A stretch of DNA of 46,579 bases from an uncultured Eubacteriales bacterium (GTDB lineage: Bacteria; Bacillota; Clostridia; Christensenellales; CAG-1252): positions 1 through 46,579 of the forward strand of contig CADBTQ010000065.1 in NCBI GenBank assembly GCA_902797685.1, in the 5' to 3' direction. Positions 17,222-24,289 of the stretch are shown here, one piece after another (positions within the stretch are counted from its first letter, which is position 1; each line of letters opens with the position of its first letter). The notes beneath the pieces were generated by a model. It was not told the DNA's origin. It ran no database searches and saw nothing but the letters and a program-made list of their open reading frames with translations. A program made the position numbers and the translations under genes.

Positions 17222-18373
17222 ATGGCACAAGACGTAACGATCAAAGTCGGCATATTCGGCGGGGCGTTCGACCCCCCTCACAAGGAGCACGTGCGATTGG
17301 CGCAAGCTGCTATCGAGGAACTGTCGCTTGACCTGTTGGTGATCGTCCCCTCGTACCACGCGCCGCACAAGTTGACTTCGACCTCGTTTGACGATCGGGT
17401 CGAGATGTGCAAATTGGCGTTTGCTTCTATCCCCCAAGTTGTGGTCGATCCCATCGAGCAAGAGGTGGACGGCGCCACCTACTCGGCTGTCGTTTTGCCC
17501 AAGCTCGTCGCCAAGTACGGCGAGATCGTGCATTTGATCGGCGGGGATAGTTTGCTCGCCATCGAGAGTTGGTATCACCCCGAGGAAGTGCTGCGCTATC
17601 CTACGGCGGTATTTGCTCGTGACAATCTTGCCGAGTGTCGGCTTAAGGCGGCTCGTCTTGCCGATAAGTACGGTGCTCGAATCACCGTCCTTCGTTCGGT
17701 GGGCGAGGCGGTCAGTTCCACCGAGATCCGTTATGCTTTGGCGGTAGGGCGCTCAAGTCCCACTTTATCGCAAGAGGTGTCCGAGTACGTCAAGTCAAAA
17801 GGCTTGTATGCACCGTATGCGAAGATCGTGGAGGGCGTGTCCGCGCACCTTTCCCCCAAGCGTTGGGCGCACACCCAAGAGGTCGCTCTCTTTGCCGCCG
17901 CCCTTGCTCCAATGGTGGGGGTATCGGTGGATAAGGCACTCTTGGCGGGACTGTTGCACGACTGCGCCAAGACCGCGTTGGACGGTGCGGAGTATGAATA
18001 TTTATGCAACAAGGTGCCTGCCGATTGTCGCCAAAGACCCGTGCTCCATTCCTTCGTCGGCGCCCTCGTCGCCAAAGAGGTGTACGGAGTCGAAGACGAG
18101 GAGATATTGGGAGCCGTGCGTTACCACACCACGGGTCGTGCGGATATGACCCCCATCGAAAAGTTGATCTACCTTGCCGACTACGCCGAGCCCACTCGCA
18201 CCCATCCGGGATCGAGCGAGGTACGCGAGTTGGCGCATAGCGATTTCGAGGCGGCGTTCCGTCTCGCCGTCCTCAATACCTACACACACGTTGCCGACTC
18301 TCCCGACCTTTGTCCCAAGGGCAAGGAGTGCTATCGGTTTTATTTCAAACAAGGAGAACATCATGATCAGTAA
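17222..18373 (+). CDS. nadD: Nicotinate-nucleotide adenylyltransferase fused to YqeK-type HD hydrolase
   Basis: A 383-residue bifunctional protein. The NadD half (about 1-200) makes nicotinate adenine dinucleotide from NaMN and ATP in NAD synthesis; it has the nucleotidyltransferase motif GGAFDPPHKEH (13-23), YHAPHK, HLIGGDSLL and the SSTEIR ATP motif. The YqeK half (about 205-380) is an HD-domain phosphohydrolase, with RWAHTQEV, LLHDCAK (about 245-251), LHSFVGA and RYHTTGRADM; YqeK proteins hydrolyse Ap4A. In Bacillus the two are separate adjacent genes. AGAGGT precedes the ATG. It overlaps rsfS by 11 bp, the usual nadD-yqeK-rsfS order. I see no frameshift that could explain the fusion artificially. 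Confidence 0.95.
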   Translation: MAQDVTIKVGIFGGAFDPPHKEHVRLAQAAIEELSLDLLVIVPSYHAPHKLTSTSFDDRVEMCKLAFASIPQVVVDPIEQEVDGATYSAVVLPKLVAKYGEIVHLIGGDSLLAIESWYHPEEVLRYPTAVFARDNLAECRLKAARLADKYGARITVLRSVGEAVSSTEIRYALAVGRSSPTLSQEVSEYVKSKGLYAPYAKIVEGVSAHLSPKRWAHTQEVALFAAALAPMVGVSVDKALLAGLLHDCAKTALDGAEYEYLCNKVPADCRQRPVLHSFVGALVAKEVYGVEDEEILGAVRYHTTGRADMTPIEKLIYLADYAEPTRTHPGSSEVRELAHSDFEAAFRLAVLNTYTHVADSPDLCPKGKECYRFYFKQGEHHDQ

Positions 18374-18719
18374 AGAACTAGCGAAAAGGATCGCCGAGAT
18401 TTTGGCGGACAAACACTGTACCAACATCGTCACCATCGACGTGCAAGGAAAGACTTCGGTCACCAACTACTTCGTCGTTTGCACCGCCCGCAACGCCACG
18501 GTCGCCAAGACTGCTTGCGAGGGGTTGGAAGAAGTGTTGGAAGCCGACGACATCGCCGCTACCCGCAAGGAAGGGGAGAGGGAAGGTCGTTGGATCGTGC
18601 TCGACTACGAGTACGTCATCGTGCATATCTTCCACACCGACGTGCGCGACTTCTACGCCTTCGAAAAATTGTGGGTCGAGCCCGACGGCAGCAACGCCGA
18701 GCGCTATTTGGTGGAATAG
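18363..18719 (+). CDS. rsfS: Ribosomal silencing factor RsfS
   Basis: A 118-residue protein that binds ribosomal protein L14 and blocks subunit joining when nutrients are scarce. The frame is open further upstream, but the ATG at 18363 is placed by AAGGAG seven bases before it and by family length. Conserved parts are VTIDVQGKTSVTNYFVVCTARN, GLEEVLEADD, EGRWIVLDYEYVIVHIF and REFYAFEKLW-like DFYAFEKLWVE (the first run is given here split by its core TSVTNYFVV). It overlaps the nadD-yqeK gene by 11 bp, so translation is coupled. Confidence 0.95.
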   Translation: MISKELAKRIAEILADKHCTNIVTIDVQGKTSVTNYFVVCTARNATVAKTACEGLEEVLEADDIAATRKEGEREGRWIVLDYEYVIVHIFHTDVRDFYAFEKLWVEPDGSNAERYLVE

Positions 18720-18742
18720 TTTTCTAATCGTGCGGTCATACT

Positions 18743-19012
18743 TTGGGTATGATCGTCATGGTGCAACAAGAGATCCGATCTCCCCAAGTCCTATCCTATC
18801 GTTTGGTAGAGGACGACCGATATTTGGTGGCTGTGGTTTTGCTCCGCCCCCTCTTTGGGCGAGCGGCAAGAGAAAGCGCCCTTAAGGAGATCGCGGACGA
18901 GTTGAGCAAGCAGAGCGACAAAGAGGTTTGGGTCACCGCCGACTTGGACTTGTGGGCAAAAGCCGATTTTGCTCAGGCTGCCGAACTGGTCGCGTTGCTC
19001 CAACAAAGATAG
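18743..19012 (+). CDS. Small protein, possibly related to the YhcN/YlaJ C-terminal domain
   Basis: An 89-residue open frame. The start is unsure: TTG at 18743, ATG at 18749 or ATG at 18758, none with a good ribosome site. The pattern SYRLVEDDRYLVAVVLL ... ALKEIADELSKQSDKEVWVTADLDLWAKA resembles the end of YhcN/YlaJ sporulation lipoproteins ('vayVTdDpdlf'), but no signal peptide or lipobox is present. The resemblance is weak and may be a shared fold only. It follows rsfS by about 25 bp and is followed by a terminator, so it is probably the last gene of the nadD operon. Confidence 0.55.
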   Translation: MGMIVMVQQEIRSPQVLSYRLVEDDRYLVAVVLLRPLFGRAARESALKEIADELSKQSDKEVWVTADLDLWAKADFAQAAELVALLQQR

Positions 19013-19019
19013 TGAAAAT

Positions 19020-19043
19020 AGACAGGCTCGACCTGTCTTTTTT
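19020..19043 (+). terminator. Terminator of the nadD-rsfS operon
   Basis: AGACAGG (19020-19026) pairs with CCTGTCT (19032-19038) around CTCGA, with a run of six T from 19038. Confidence 0.9.
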
Positions 19044-19095
19044 ATATTCCAAACAAAAAGGTAATATTTTTAGCCACGTTTTAGGTAAGGTAGGT

Positions 19096-19101
19096 TATAA
19101 T
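19096..19101 (+). promoter_or_regulatory. -10 element of the two-component operon
   Basis: A perfect TATAAT lies 18 bp before the response-regulator ATG. No good -35 box is found at the right distance (GCCACG at 17 bp), which is common where an activator is needed. Auto-activation by the regulator itself is possible but not shown. Confidence 0.5.
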
Positions 19102-19119
19102 AGGGGCAAGAGGTGCGAT

Positions 19120-19782
19120 ATGAAACTACTACTTGTCGAAGACGAAAGAGAATTGTCCCAAGCGGTCAAAAAGGTGCTGGAGTACCACAAGTACGACGTG
19201 GACTGTGCCTACGACGGGCAACAGGCGTTGGATATGACGGCAAAAGATACTTACGACGGAATCGTGATGGACGTCATGATGCCCAAAGTGGACGGCATCA
19301 CCGCGGTCAAACGCCTAAGAGAGAGGGGAGACAATACCCCTATCCTTATGTTGACCGCCAAAGCCGAAGTGGACGACAAGGTCCAAGGGCTCGACGTGGG
19401 TGCGGACGACTATCTCACCAAGCCGTTTGCCGTCAAAGAGCTGTTGGCGCGCATTCGCGCTTTGCTTCGCCGCAAAGGGGAAGTGGCGGTCTACACCATC
19501 GGCAACACCACCCTAAACCCCGAGACCTTTGCGCTCAAAGCCCTAAGCGAAGTGCGTCTTTCCAACAAGGAATATCGCTTGATGGAATACCTTATCAACA
19601 ACAAAAACTCCTTTTCTTCCACCGAAAAACTCATGGAAAACGTGTGGGATTGGGAGTCGGAAGCCGAGATCAACGTGGTGTGGGTGTTTGTGTCCGCGCT
19701 GCGCAAAAAGATGGAGGGCATCGGTAGCGACTACACGATCAAAGCGACTCGCGGGGTGGGCTACCGATTGGAACGCAAATGA
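19120..19782 (+). CDS. OmpR-family response regulator
   Basis: A 220-residue DNA-binding response regulator. The frame is open upstream, but the ATG at 19120 gives the canonical start MKLLLVEDE and has AGAGG before it. The receiver domain (1-115) has the acidic pair Glu7-Asp8, phospho-acceptor Asp51 (GIVMDVMMPKVDG) and Lys in YLTKPF. The winged-helix output domain (about 125-218) has LSNKEYRLMEYL and ATRGVGYRLE. The gene overlaps the kinase gene by 4 bp (ATGA). It most likely controls its own operon and unknown targets. Confidence 0.95.
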   Translation: MKLLLVEDERELSQAVKKVLEYHKYDVDCAYDGQQALDMTAKDTYDGIVMDVMMPKVDGITAVKRLRERGDNTPILMLTAKAEVDDKVQGLDVGADDYLTKPFAVKELLARIRALLRRKGEVAVYTIGNTTLNPETFALKALSEVRLSNKEYRLMEYLINNKNSFSSTEKLMENVWDWESEAEINVVWVFVSALRKKMEGIGSDYTIKATRGVGYRLERK

Positions 19783-21029
19783 TCAAAAAACTTCGTATCC
19801 GATTTGTAGCGATCGCGATGGCGGCGGTGTTCGCCGTCCTTTTCGTGATCATGCTCGTCATCAACCTCATCAACTATTCCAACGTGCGCACGCAAGCGGA
19901 CGACTTGACCTACAAGATCGCCACCCACTCGGGCGGATTCGACCGCTTTTTTGACGGTACCACGCCCCCCGAGGGGCAAACGACCTCGCCGCTAGATGCC
20001 GAGCAGGGGCAGCCCCAAGAGGGTACGCCTCCCGACTTCGGGCGCACCGACCGCGAGGGCAAACGAGACGAGACCCCCTTCGAGACCCGCTTTTTTGTGG
20101 TGACCGTCGAGGGCGATCAAGTCACGACCAACACCTCGCAAATCGCCGCCGTTTCCGAAGACGAGGCGGTGGCTATGGCGCAAAAAGCGCTCGCAGGCAA
20201 CAAAACCAAAGGATACCAAGGGGTGTACCGCTATTTGGTGGACGGTGACACCGTCATCTTTGTGGACTGCACCAGACAGTTGGATTACGCCAAGACTTTT
20301 TTGATCATCTCCCTCTGTACCGCCGCAGGCGGTCTGTTGGCGGTGTTTGCTTTGGTCGTGCTGTTTTCGGGCAAGGTCGTCAAACCCTTCGTGCAAAATT
20401 ACGAGCGGCAAAAACGCTTTGTGACCGAAGCCAGTCACGAACTCAAGACCCCTCTGACCATCATTTCCGCCAACAACGAGTTGGTGGAGATAGAAGCGGG
20501 GGAGAGCGATTTCACCCACGCCATATCCAAGCAAGTCGAGCGCATGACCGTCATGGTCAAAAACATGACCGCTTTGGCTCGTCTTGACGAGATGGATATA
20601 CTCAAAGACAAGGCGGAGTTCGATTTGTCCGCCGCCATAGACGACGTGGCAAGCACCTTCCAAGCCCCCTTGGGAGAGGGATACTCGGTCAAGATCGACG
20701 AGGGCGTGCGCTATCTCGGCAACGAAAGTTTGATCAGGCAATTGACGTCCGTTTTGTTGGACAACGCCGTCAAGTATGCCGAGGGCCCCACCACTCTCTC
20801 TTTGGTGGGCGGTAAACACCCCGTACTTACCGTCAGCAACCCCTCGTCCGACTCGGACGGGGATCACAGCGCCTATCTCGACCGTTTCGGCAGAGGCGAA
20901 CAAGCCCGCGCCAAAGGAGAGGGTAGCGGTATCGGCTTAGCGCTCGCTAAGGAAATCGTTTCGCTCCATCACGGCAAAATCGAAGTGTTTCAACAAAAAG
21001 GGATTTTTACCGTTCGTATTATTTTGTAA
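19779..21029 (+). CDS. Membrane sensor histidine kinase
   Basis: A 416-residue kinase partner of the preceding regulator. Membrane helices at about 8-31 and 168-193 bracket an extracellular sensor of about 135 residues, whose first part is low in complexity (PPEGQ, QPQEGTPPDFGRTDREG) and whose second half (FETRFFVVTVEGDQVT) is PAS/Cache-like. There is no clear HAMP. The H box is TEASHELKTPL with phospho-acceptor His220. The N box is LTSVLLDNAVKYAE, and the G box is GEGSGIGLALAKEIV. The extended Asp/Glu-rich loop suggests sensing at the cell envelope, but the signal cannot be read from sequence. Start codon overlaps the regulator's stop. Confidence 0.94.
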   Translation: MIKKLRIRFVAIAMAAVFAVLFVIMLVINLINYSNVRTQADDLTYKIATHSGGFDRFFDGTTPPEGQTTSPLDAEQGQPQEGTPPDFGRTDREGKRDETPFETRFFVVTVEGDQVTTNTSQIAAVSEDEAVAMAQKALAGNKTKGYQGVYRYLVDGDTVIFVDCTRQLDYAKTFLIISLCTAAGGLLAVFALVVLFSGKVVKPFVQNYERQKRFVTEASHELKTPLTIISANNELVEIEAGESDFTHAISKQVERMTVMVKNMTALARLDEMDILKDKAEFDLSAAIDDVASTFQAPLGEGYSVKIDEGVRYLGNESLIRQLTSVLLDNAVKYAEGPTTLSLVGGKHPVLTVSNPSSDSDGDHSAYLDRFGRGEQARAKGEGSGIGLALAKEIVSLHHGKIEVFQQKGIFTVRIIL

Positions 21030-21037
21030 ATAAAACG

Positions 21038-21066
21038 TTGAAATCACGTAAAAATACTGCTATAAT
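21038..21066 (+). promoter_or_regulatory. Promoter of the 21102 membrane protein gene
   Basis: TTGAAA (21038-21043), 17 bp, TATAAT (21061-21066), just after the kinase stop codon. The gene downstream is therefore transcribed on its own, in addition to any readthrough. Confidence 0.8.
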
Positions 21067-21101
21067 ATTCTTATCCGAGTTTTTACAAAGAGGAGAAAAA
21101 T

Positions 21102-21686
21102 ATGAAAAATCAAAAGAATGCTATCAGTTTGTACAAAGTCGGCATCGTGTTTGGCGTTTTGGGGTTGCTCGGTGGGATCTATTTGATCTTCAACGGGGTG
21201 ATCATTCGCAACCACGTCGCCGAGTATGCCGCGAGGCTCAAATATGACGAGGCGATCGTCGAATTGGTCGCCGTCTACTACATCATCGCAGGCGTTTGGG
21301 CTTTGGTCGGCAACGTCGTCAATATCGCCTTGGGCAAAGTCGCCATCAACGCGTTAAACGAGATTCCCCCTCGCAAAGGGATCCACGTCGCTTTGTTGGT
21401 ATTGTCTATTTTGTTCGGCGGTATCTTCTACTTTATCGGCTCTATTCTTGCTATCGCTTTCGTCAACGGATTCAAGCCCGAAGACGTCCAACGATCCGAC
21501 GAAGAGTTGCCCTCTTGGCTTGGTGGTAATCCCACTCAAAACGCGTCGTCCAATGCCGACCCCACGAGAGAGGAAGGTCTGTCCCGCGAGTTGGACGAAG
21601 ATCCCTTTGCCGAGCCGCAACCCAAGCCCCAAGAAGATCCCTCCGGGCAACCCGAGCGAGAGGACGACCCTCATACGGAAGAATAG
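21102..21686 (+). CDS. Membrane protein with acidic cytoplasmic tail, function unknown
   Basis: A 194-residue protein with three to four membrane helices (about 12-34, 54-78, 93-119) and a hydrophilic, acidic, Pro-rich tail (about 125-194: repeated P-x-P, EDP, REE). The membrane part resembles small four-helix DUF-type proteins common in Bacillota, but I cannot name the family. AGAGGAG precedes the ATG. It lies next to the two-component system and may be its target or accessory; that is inference from position only. A strong terminator follows. Confidence 0.75.
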   Translation: MKNQKNAISLYKVGIVFGVLGLLGGIYLIFNGVIIRNHVAEYAARLKYDEAIVELVAVYYIIAGVWALVGNVVNIALGKVAINALNEIPPRKGIHVALLVLSILFGGIFYFIGSILAIAFVNGFKPEDVQRSDEELPSWLGGNPTQNASSNADPTREEGLSRELDEDPFAEPQPKPQEDPSGQPEREDDPHTEE

Positions 21687-21699
21687 TTTTTATCCAAAT

Positions 21700-21735
21700 A
21701 AAAATGCCTTCGCAACGTCTTGCGAAGGCATTTTT
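21700..21735. terminator. Bidirectional terminator
   Basis: AAAAATGCCTTCGCAA (21700-21715) pairs perfectly over 16 bp with 21720-21735, around a 4-nt loop. The A and T runs at the ends serve the convergent genes on both sides, the membrane protein and the iron alcohol dehydrogenase. Confidence 0.95.
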
Positions 21736-21747
21736 TGTAAGTTGAGT

Positions 21748-22989
21748 TTACGCTTGTTGCGCCTCTTCGGGTTTGACTTCTTCCATCAATTCGTACACGA
21801 TGGCGGACAGTTCCTTGCGGTCAAACAAGGTGGGGCAGGGGTACAAAGGATTGGCTTCCTTGTCCGCGCGCTCCACGATGGCGGGGATATCTTCCTCTTT
21901 GATGGCAAACTTGCCCCCGATCTTGGCGGGGATCTCCATTTTGGCGTTGAGGTCAACGATTGCGGCGATAAAGTTGTTGGCTTTTTCCTCTCTCGTATTG
22001 CCGCCGATTCCCACCAAATCCGCCAATTCCGCCAGCTTCTTGTGCGCCGACTTGCCGTACGCTTTGAGCATGGTGGGCAGGATGATGGACATCGCCAAGC
22101 CGTGCGGGATGTGGTAGAACGCGCCTAAGGCGTGACCGATGGCGTGAACGTAACCCACGTAGGCGCGAGTAAACGCGCGACCCGCGACCATGGCGGCAAA
22201 CTGCATATTGCCGCGAGCGGTCAGATTGGTAGGCTCGTTGTAGGCGGTGAGGATGTTGTCAAAGATGAGTTTGACGGCGGTCTTGGCGTCCTCTTTGGTG
22301 TGGCGGGTGTTGCTGTGACCGATATACGCTTCCACCGCGTGGGTCATGGCGTCCATGCCCGTCGTGGAAGTCACGGGTTTGGGCAGTCCCACGGTAAGAG
22401 TTGGATCGAGGATGACGAAACCGGGGATCAAACTCGGGTCGTTGATGGGATACTTTTCGTTTTTGTCGGGGTTGGAGATGACGGCTGCCAAAGTCACTTC
22501 GCTGCCCGTGCCCGCCGTGGTGGGTACCGCGTAGAAGGGGGGCAATTTGCTGTGGATCTTGAGTAGACCTTTCATCTTTTCGACCGGCTTTTTGGGATTG
22601 ACCGCCCGTGCCGCGATGATCTTGGCGCAGTCCATGGGGCTACCGCCGCCCACGGCTACCACCGTGTCGCAGTGGTTGGCTTGGTACAGCTTGAGCCCAT
22701 CCTCGATGCAGGCGATGGTGGGGTTGGGGACCACTTCGTCGTAGAGGGTAAAGGGCACGCCCTTTTGACGCAACGCCTCGAACAAGGGGGGCAGCAGGTT
22801 GGTGGACAAAAACTTATCCGTCACGACCAACACGCCTTGGCTTCCTTGCGCTTTGAGGGTGTCGGGCAAACGTTGCAACAGGCAGTGAGCGCCCTCGATG
22901 ACCTCGGCTTTGCGCCAGGGCATCAAAAACTCCGCGCAATACATGACTTTTTGATAGGTGCGGCAGTACGCCTTTTTGCAAATGTTCAT
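21748..22989 (-). CDS. Iron-containing alcohol dehydrogenase
   Basis: A 413-residue group III (Fe-ADH) NAD(P)-dependent dehydrogenase. It has the nucleotide-binding VVAVGGGSPMDCAKI, PTTAGTGSEVTLAAVI, and the metal-site TTGMDAMTHAVEAY (Asp) and GYVHAIGHALGAFYHIPHG (three His ligands). The first ~25 residues (MNICKKAYCRTYQKVMYCAEF) contain three Cys and are unlike most family members. The substrate is not readable: family members reduce butyraldehyde, lactaldehyde or 3-hydroxypropionaldehyde. A role in re-oxidising NADH during fermentation fits the glycerol genes elsewhere in the window. A GGAGG site precedes the ATG and a -10 box is at 23019-23024. Confidence 0.92.
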   Translation of the reverse strand: MNICKKAYCRTYQKVMYCAEFLMPWRKAEVIEGAHCLLQRLPDTLKAQGSQGVLVVTDKFLSTNLLPPLFEALRQKGVPFTLYDEVVPNPTIACIEDGLKLYQANHCDTVVAVGGGSPMDCAKIIAARAVNPKKPVEKMKGLLKIHSKLPPFYAVPTTAGTGSEVTLAAVISNPDKNEKYPINDPSLIPGFVILDPTLTVGLPKPVTSTTGMDAMTHAVEAYIGHSNTRHTKEDAKTAVKLIFDNILTAYNEPTNLTARGNMQFAAMVAGRAFTRAYVGYVHAIGHALGAFYHIPHGLAMSIILPTMLKAYGKSAHKKLAELADLVGIGGNTREEKANNFIAAIVDLNAKMEIPAKIGGKFAIKEEDIPAIVERADKEANPLYPCPTLFDRKELSAIVYELMEEVKPEEAQQA

Positions 22990-23018
22990 AATCGACCTCC
23001 GTCAATAACTTCCTCTCT

Positions 23019-23024
23019 ATTATA
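23019..23024 (-). promoter_or_regulatory. -10 element of the iron alcohol dehydrogenase gene
   Basis: TATAAT on the minus strand, about 30 bp before the ATG at 22989. The base run at the expected -35 position (TTTATT) is only a poor match, so the promoter may need activation. Confidence 0.5.
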
Positions 23025-23079
23025 TCACTAACAAATGACGAAATAAAGAGGTTTTGCCCTGTTTTTGCGACAAAAAACC

Positions 23080-23616
23080 TCAAAAATCAAGGCGATAGAG
23101 CTCTTTTCCGTCCAAATCGAAGATAGAAGCGCCCTTTTCGTCGAGCATTATGTAGGCGCGGAGTCCGTCTTTGGGCAGCGAGATCGAGCCGGGGTTGAGG
23201 ATATGCACGCCCGAGACGTCCTCGCACGTCACTTGATGGAAGTGTCCGTACACCAAGGTATCTCCTTGTGAAAGGGCGGGCAGATGGTCTTTGTTGAAGA
23301 CGTGACCGTGGGTAAGATAGACCTTGTTAGATCCCACCATTAGCGCCGCCGATTCCACAAAATGGAACTCGGAGATCATGCTATCCACTTCCGAGTCGCA
23401 GTTGCCCTTGACGACCAACAGTTTGTCTTTGATAGAGTTGAGCAATCTTGCCACTTCCATCGGGGCGTATTCTTGGGGTAAGGGGTTGCGGGGACCGTGA
23501 TTGTACACGTCCCCGAGTATCGCCAACAAGTCGCTCGAGCTCGTTTGGAAAATCTCGAGCGCCTTACGTGTATAGTACGCCGACCCGTGCAGGTCGGACA
23601 CGATCATCACTTTCAT
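23080..23616 (-). CDS. yfcE: YfcE-type metallophosphodiesterase
   Basis: A 178-residue calcineurin-like phosphoesterase. The start ATG at 23616 is chosen because it gives the family start MKVMIVSDLHGS, has GGAGG upstream, and sits in a 4-bp ATGA overlap with the Nudix gene; a longer open frame upstream is the antiparallel coding noise. Metal-binding motifs are SDLHG (Asp8-x-His10), LGDVYNHG, KGNCDSE, THGH and YGHFHQ, in the standard order. YfcE cleaves phosphodiesters in vitro; the natural substrate is not known. Length is normal for the family. Confidence 0.92.
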   Translation of the reverse strand: MKVMIVSDLHGSAYYTRKALEIFQTSSSDLLAILGDVYNHGPRNPLPQEYAPMEVARLLNSIKDKLLVVKGNCDSEVDSMISEFHFVESAALMVGSNKVYLTHGHVFNKDHLPALSQGDTLVYGHFHQVTCEDVSGVHILNPGSISLPKDGLRAYIMLDEKGASIFDLDGKELYRLDF

Positions 23617-24017
23617 CGTTTGCCTCCCAAATCCTCTATCAGCGCGTTGACGATGGGTGCGTCGGCGGGCGCCCACTCGTCGGGATCGAGTTGATCGACG
23701 GATAGCCACCGCCCTTCCTCGTGTTCCAACAGTCGATACTCGGAGCGCATCTCGCATAGATACGTGTGCAACGTCACCACGAAGTCGGGGTAGGTGTGCC
23801 GTACCGTCATATAGGGGCGTATCACCTCGGCGGTAAGCCCCATCTCTTCCTTGAGTTCCCGCTCCAACGCTTGGGGATAGTTTTCCCCGCTCTCCACTTT
23901 GCCGCCCGCAAACTCGTACTTGTGCGCGACGTAAGGGTAACGGCTGTCCCCGCGGCGTGCGGCAAACACCCTGTTGTTCTCGACAAATATGGCTCCTACT
24001 ACTTGCAATCGTTTCAT
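23613..24017 (-). CDS. mutT: MutT-type Nudix hydrolase
   Basis: A 134-residue (deoxy)nucleotide diphosphohydrolase, most like 8-oxo-dGTP diphosphatase, which sanitises oxidised nucleotides. The Nudix box G-x5-E-x7-REUxEExGU is intact: GGKVESGEN then ALERELKEEMGLT (about residues 38-62). The start MKRLQVVGAIFVENNRV is typical of MutT. The 3' end overlaps the yfcE start by 4 bp. There is no ribosome site: the predicted -10 box ends six bases before the ATG, so the transcript is probably leaderless. Substrate assignment is by resemblance. Confidence 0.9.
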   Translation of the reverse strand: MKRLQVVGAIFVENNRVFAARRGDSRYPYVAHKYEFAGGKVESGENYPQALERELKEEMGLTAEVIRPYMTVRHTYPDFVVTLHTYLCEMRSEYRLLEHEEGRWLSVDQLDPDEWAPADAPIVNALIEDLGGKR

Positions 24018-24023
24018 AAACTC

Positions 24024-24052
24024 ATTGTAGCACTTTTTGCAAGGCGTGGCAA
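24024..24052 (-). promoter_or_regulatory. Promoter of mutT-yfcE, predicted leaderless
   Basis: On the minus strand TTGCCA (24047-24052), 17 bp, TACAAT (24024-24029), then GAGTTT and the ATG. Transcription starting the usual 6-7 bases after the -10 box would begin at the A of the ATG. Confidence 0.75.
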
Positions 24053-24069
24053 TTATTTGCGCAAAACAC

Positions 24070-24099
24070 TTGTACCCTTATGCTCTTTCGTGCTATAAT
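24070..24099 (+). promoter_or_regulatory. Promoter of the FMN riboswitch transcript
   Basis: TTGTAC (24070-24075), 18 bp, TATAAT (24094-24099). The FMN aptamer begins within about 10 bases of the expected start site. The region between this and the divergent mutT promoter is only 17 bp. Confidence 0.8.
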
Positions 24100-24104
24100 C
24101 AAAT

Positions 24105-24235
24105 CACCTTGAGGCGAAGTGCAATTCTTCACCGGCGGTATAGTCCGCAAACACACCTTGGTGTGCCGAGTGGGTGCGATTCCCACACCGACGGTATAGT
24201 CCGGATGGCAAAGGGGGCGACGATCGTCGTCATAT
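24105..24235 (+). ncRNA. FMN riboswitch (RFN element)
   Basis: The conserved RFN blocks appear in order: GAGGCGAAGTGCAATTC, ACCGGCGGTATAGTCCGC, a variable hairpin (ACACACC-TT-GGTGTGC), GGGTGCGATTCCCACACC, and GACGGTATAGTCCGGATG. This is the FMN-binding aptamer that controls riboflavin genes in Bacillota. The exact closing of helix P1 is not certain, so the ends are approximate. It precedes a terminator hairpin and the RibU-like gene, which fits switching off riboflavin uptake when FMN is plentiful. Confidence 0.96.
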
Positions 24236-24248
24236 AGCCTGTTGACGT

Positions 24249-24275
24249 GCCGCTTCGAGGGAAGCGGCTTTTTTT
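24249..24275 (+). terminator. Riboswitch-controlled terminator
   Basis: GCCGCTTC (24249-24256) pairs with GAAGCGGC (24261-24268), followed by seven T. It lies between the FMN aptamer and the ATG at 24290, the position expected for the expression platform. When FMN binds, this hairpin should form and stop transcription. Confidence 0.9.
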
Positions 24276-24289
24276 ATCGGAGGAAAGAT

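Noticed and set aside
17850-17875. Recurrence of the CCCCAAGCGTTGGG string of the 12658-12672 hairpin inside nadD-yqeK
   Set aside because: It is within coding sequence (SPKRWAH) and the match is short; most likely chance in a GC-rich genome.
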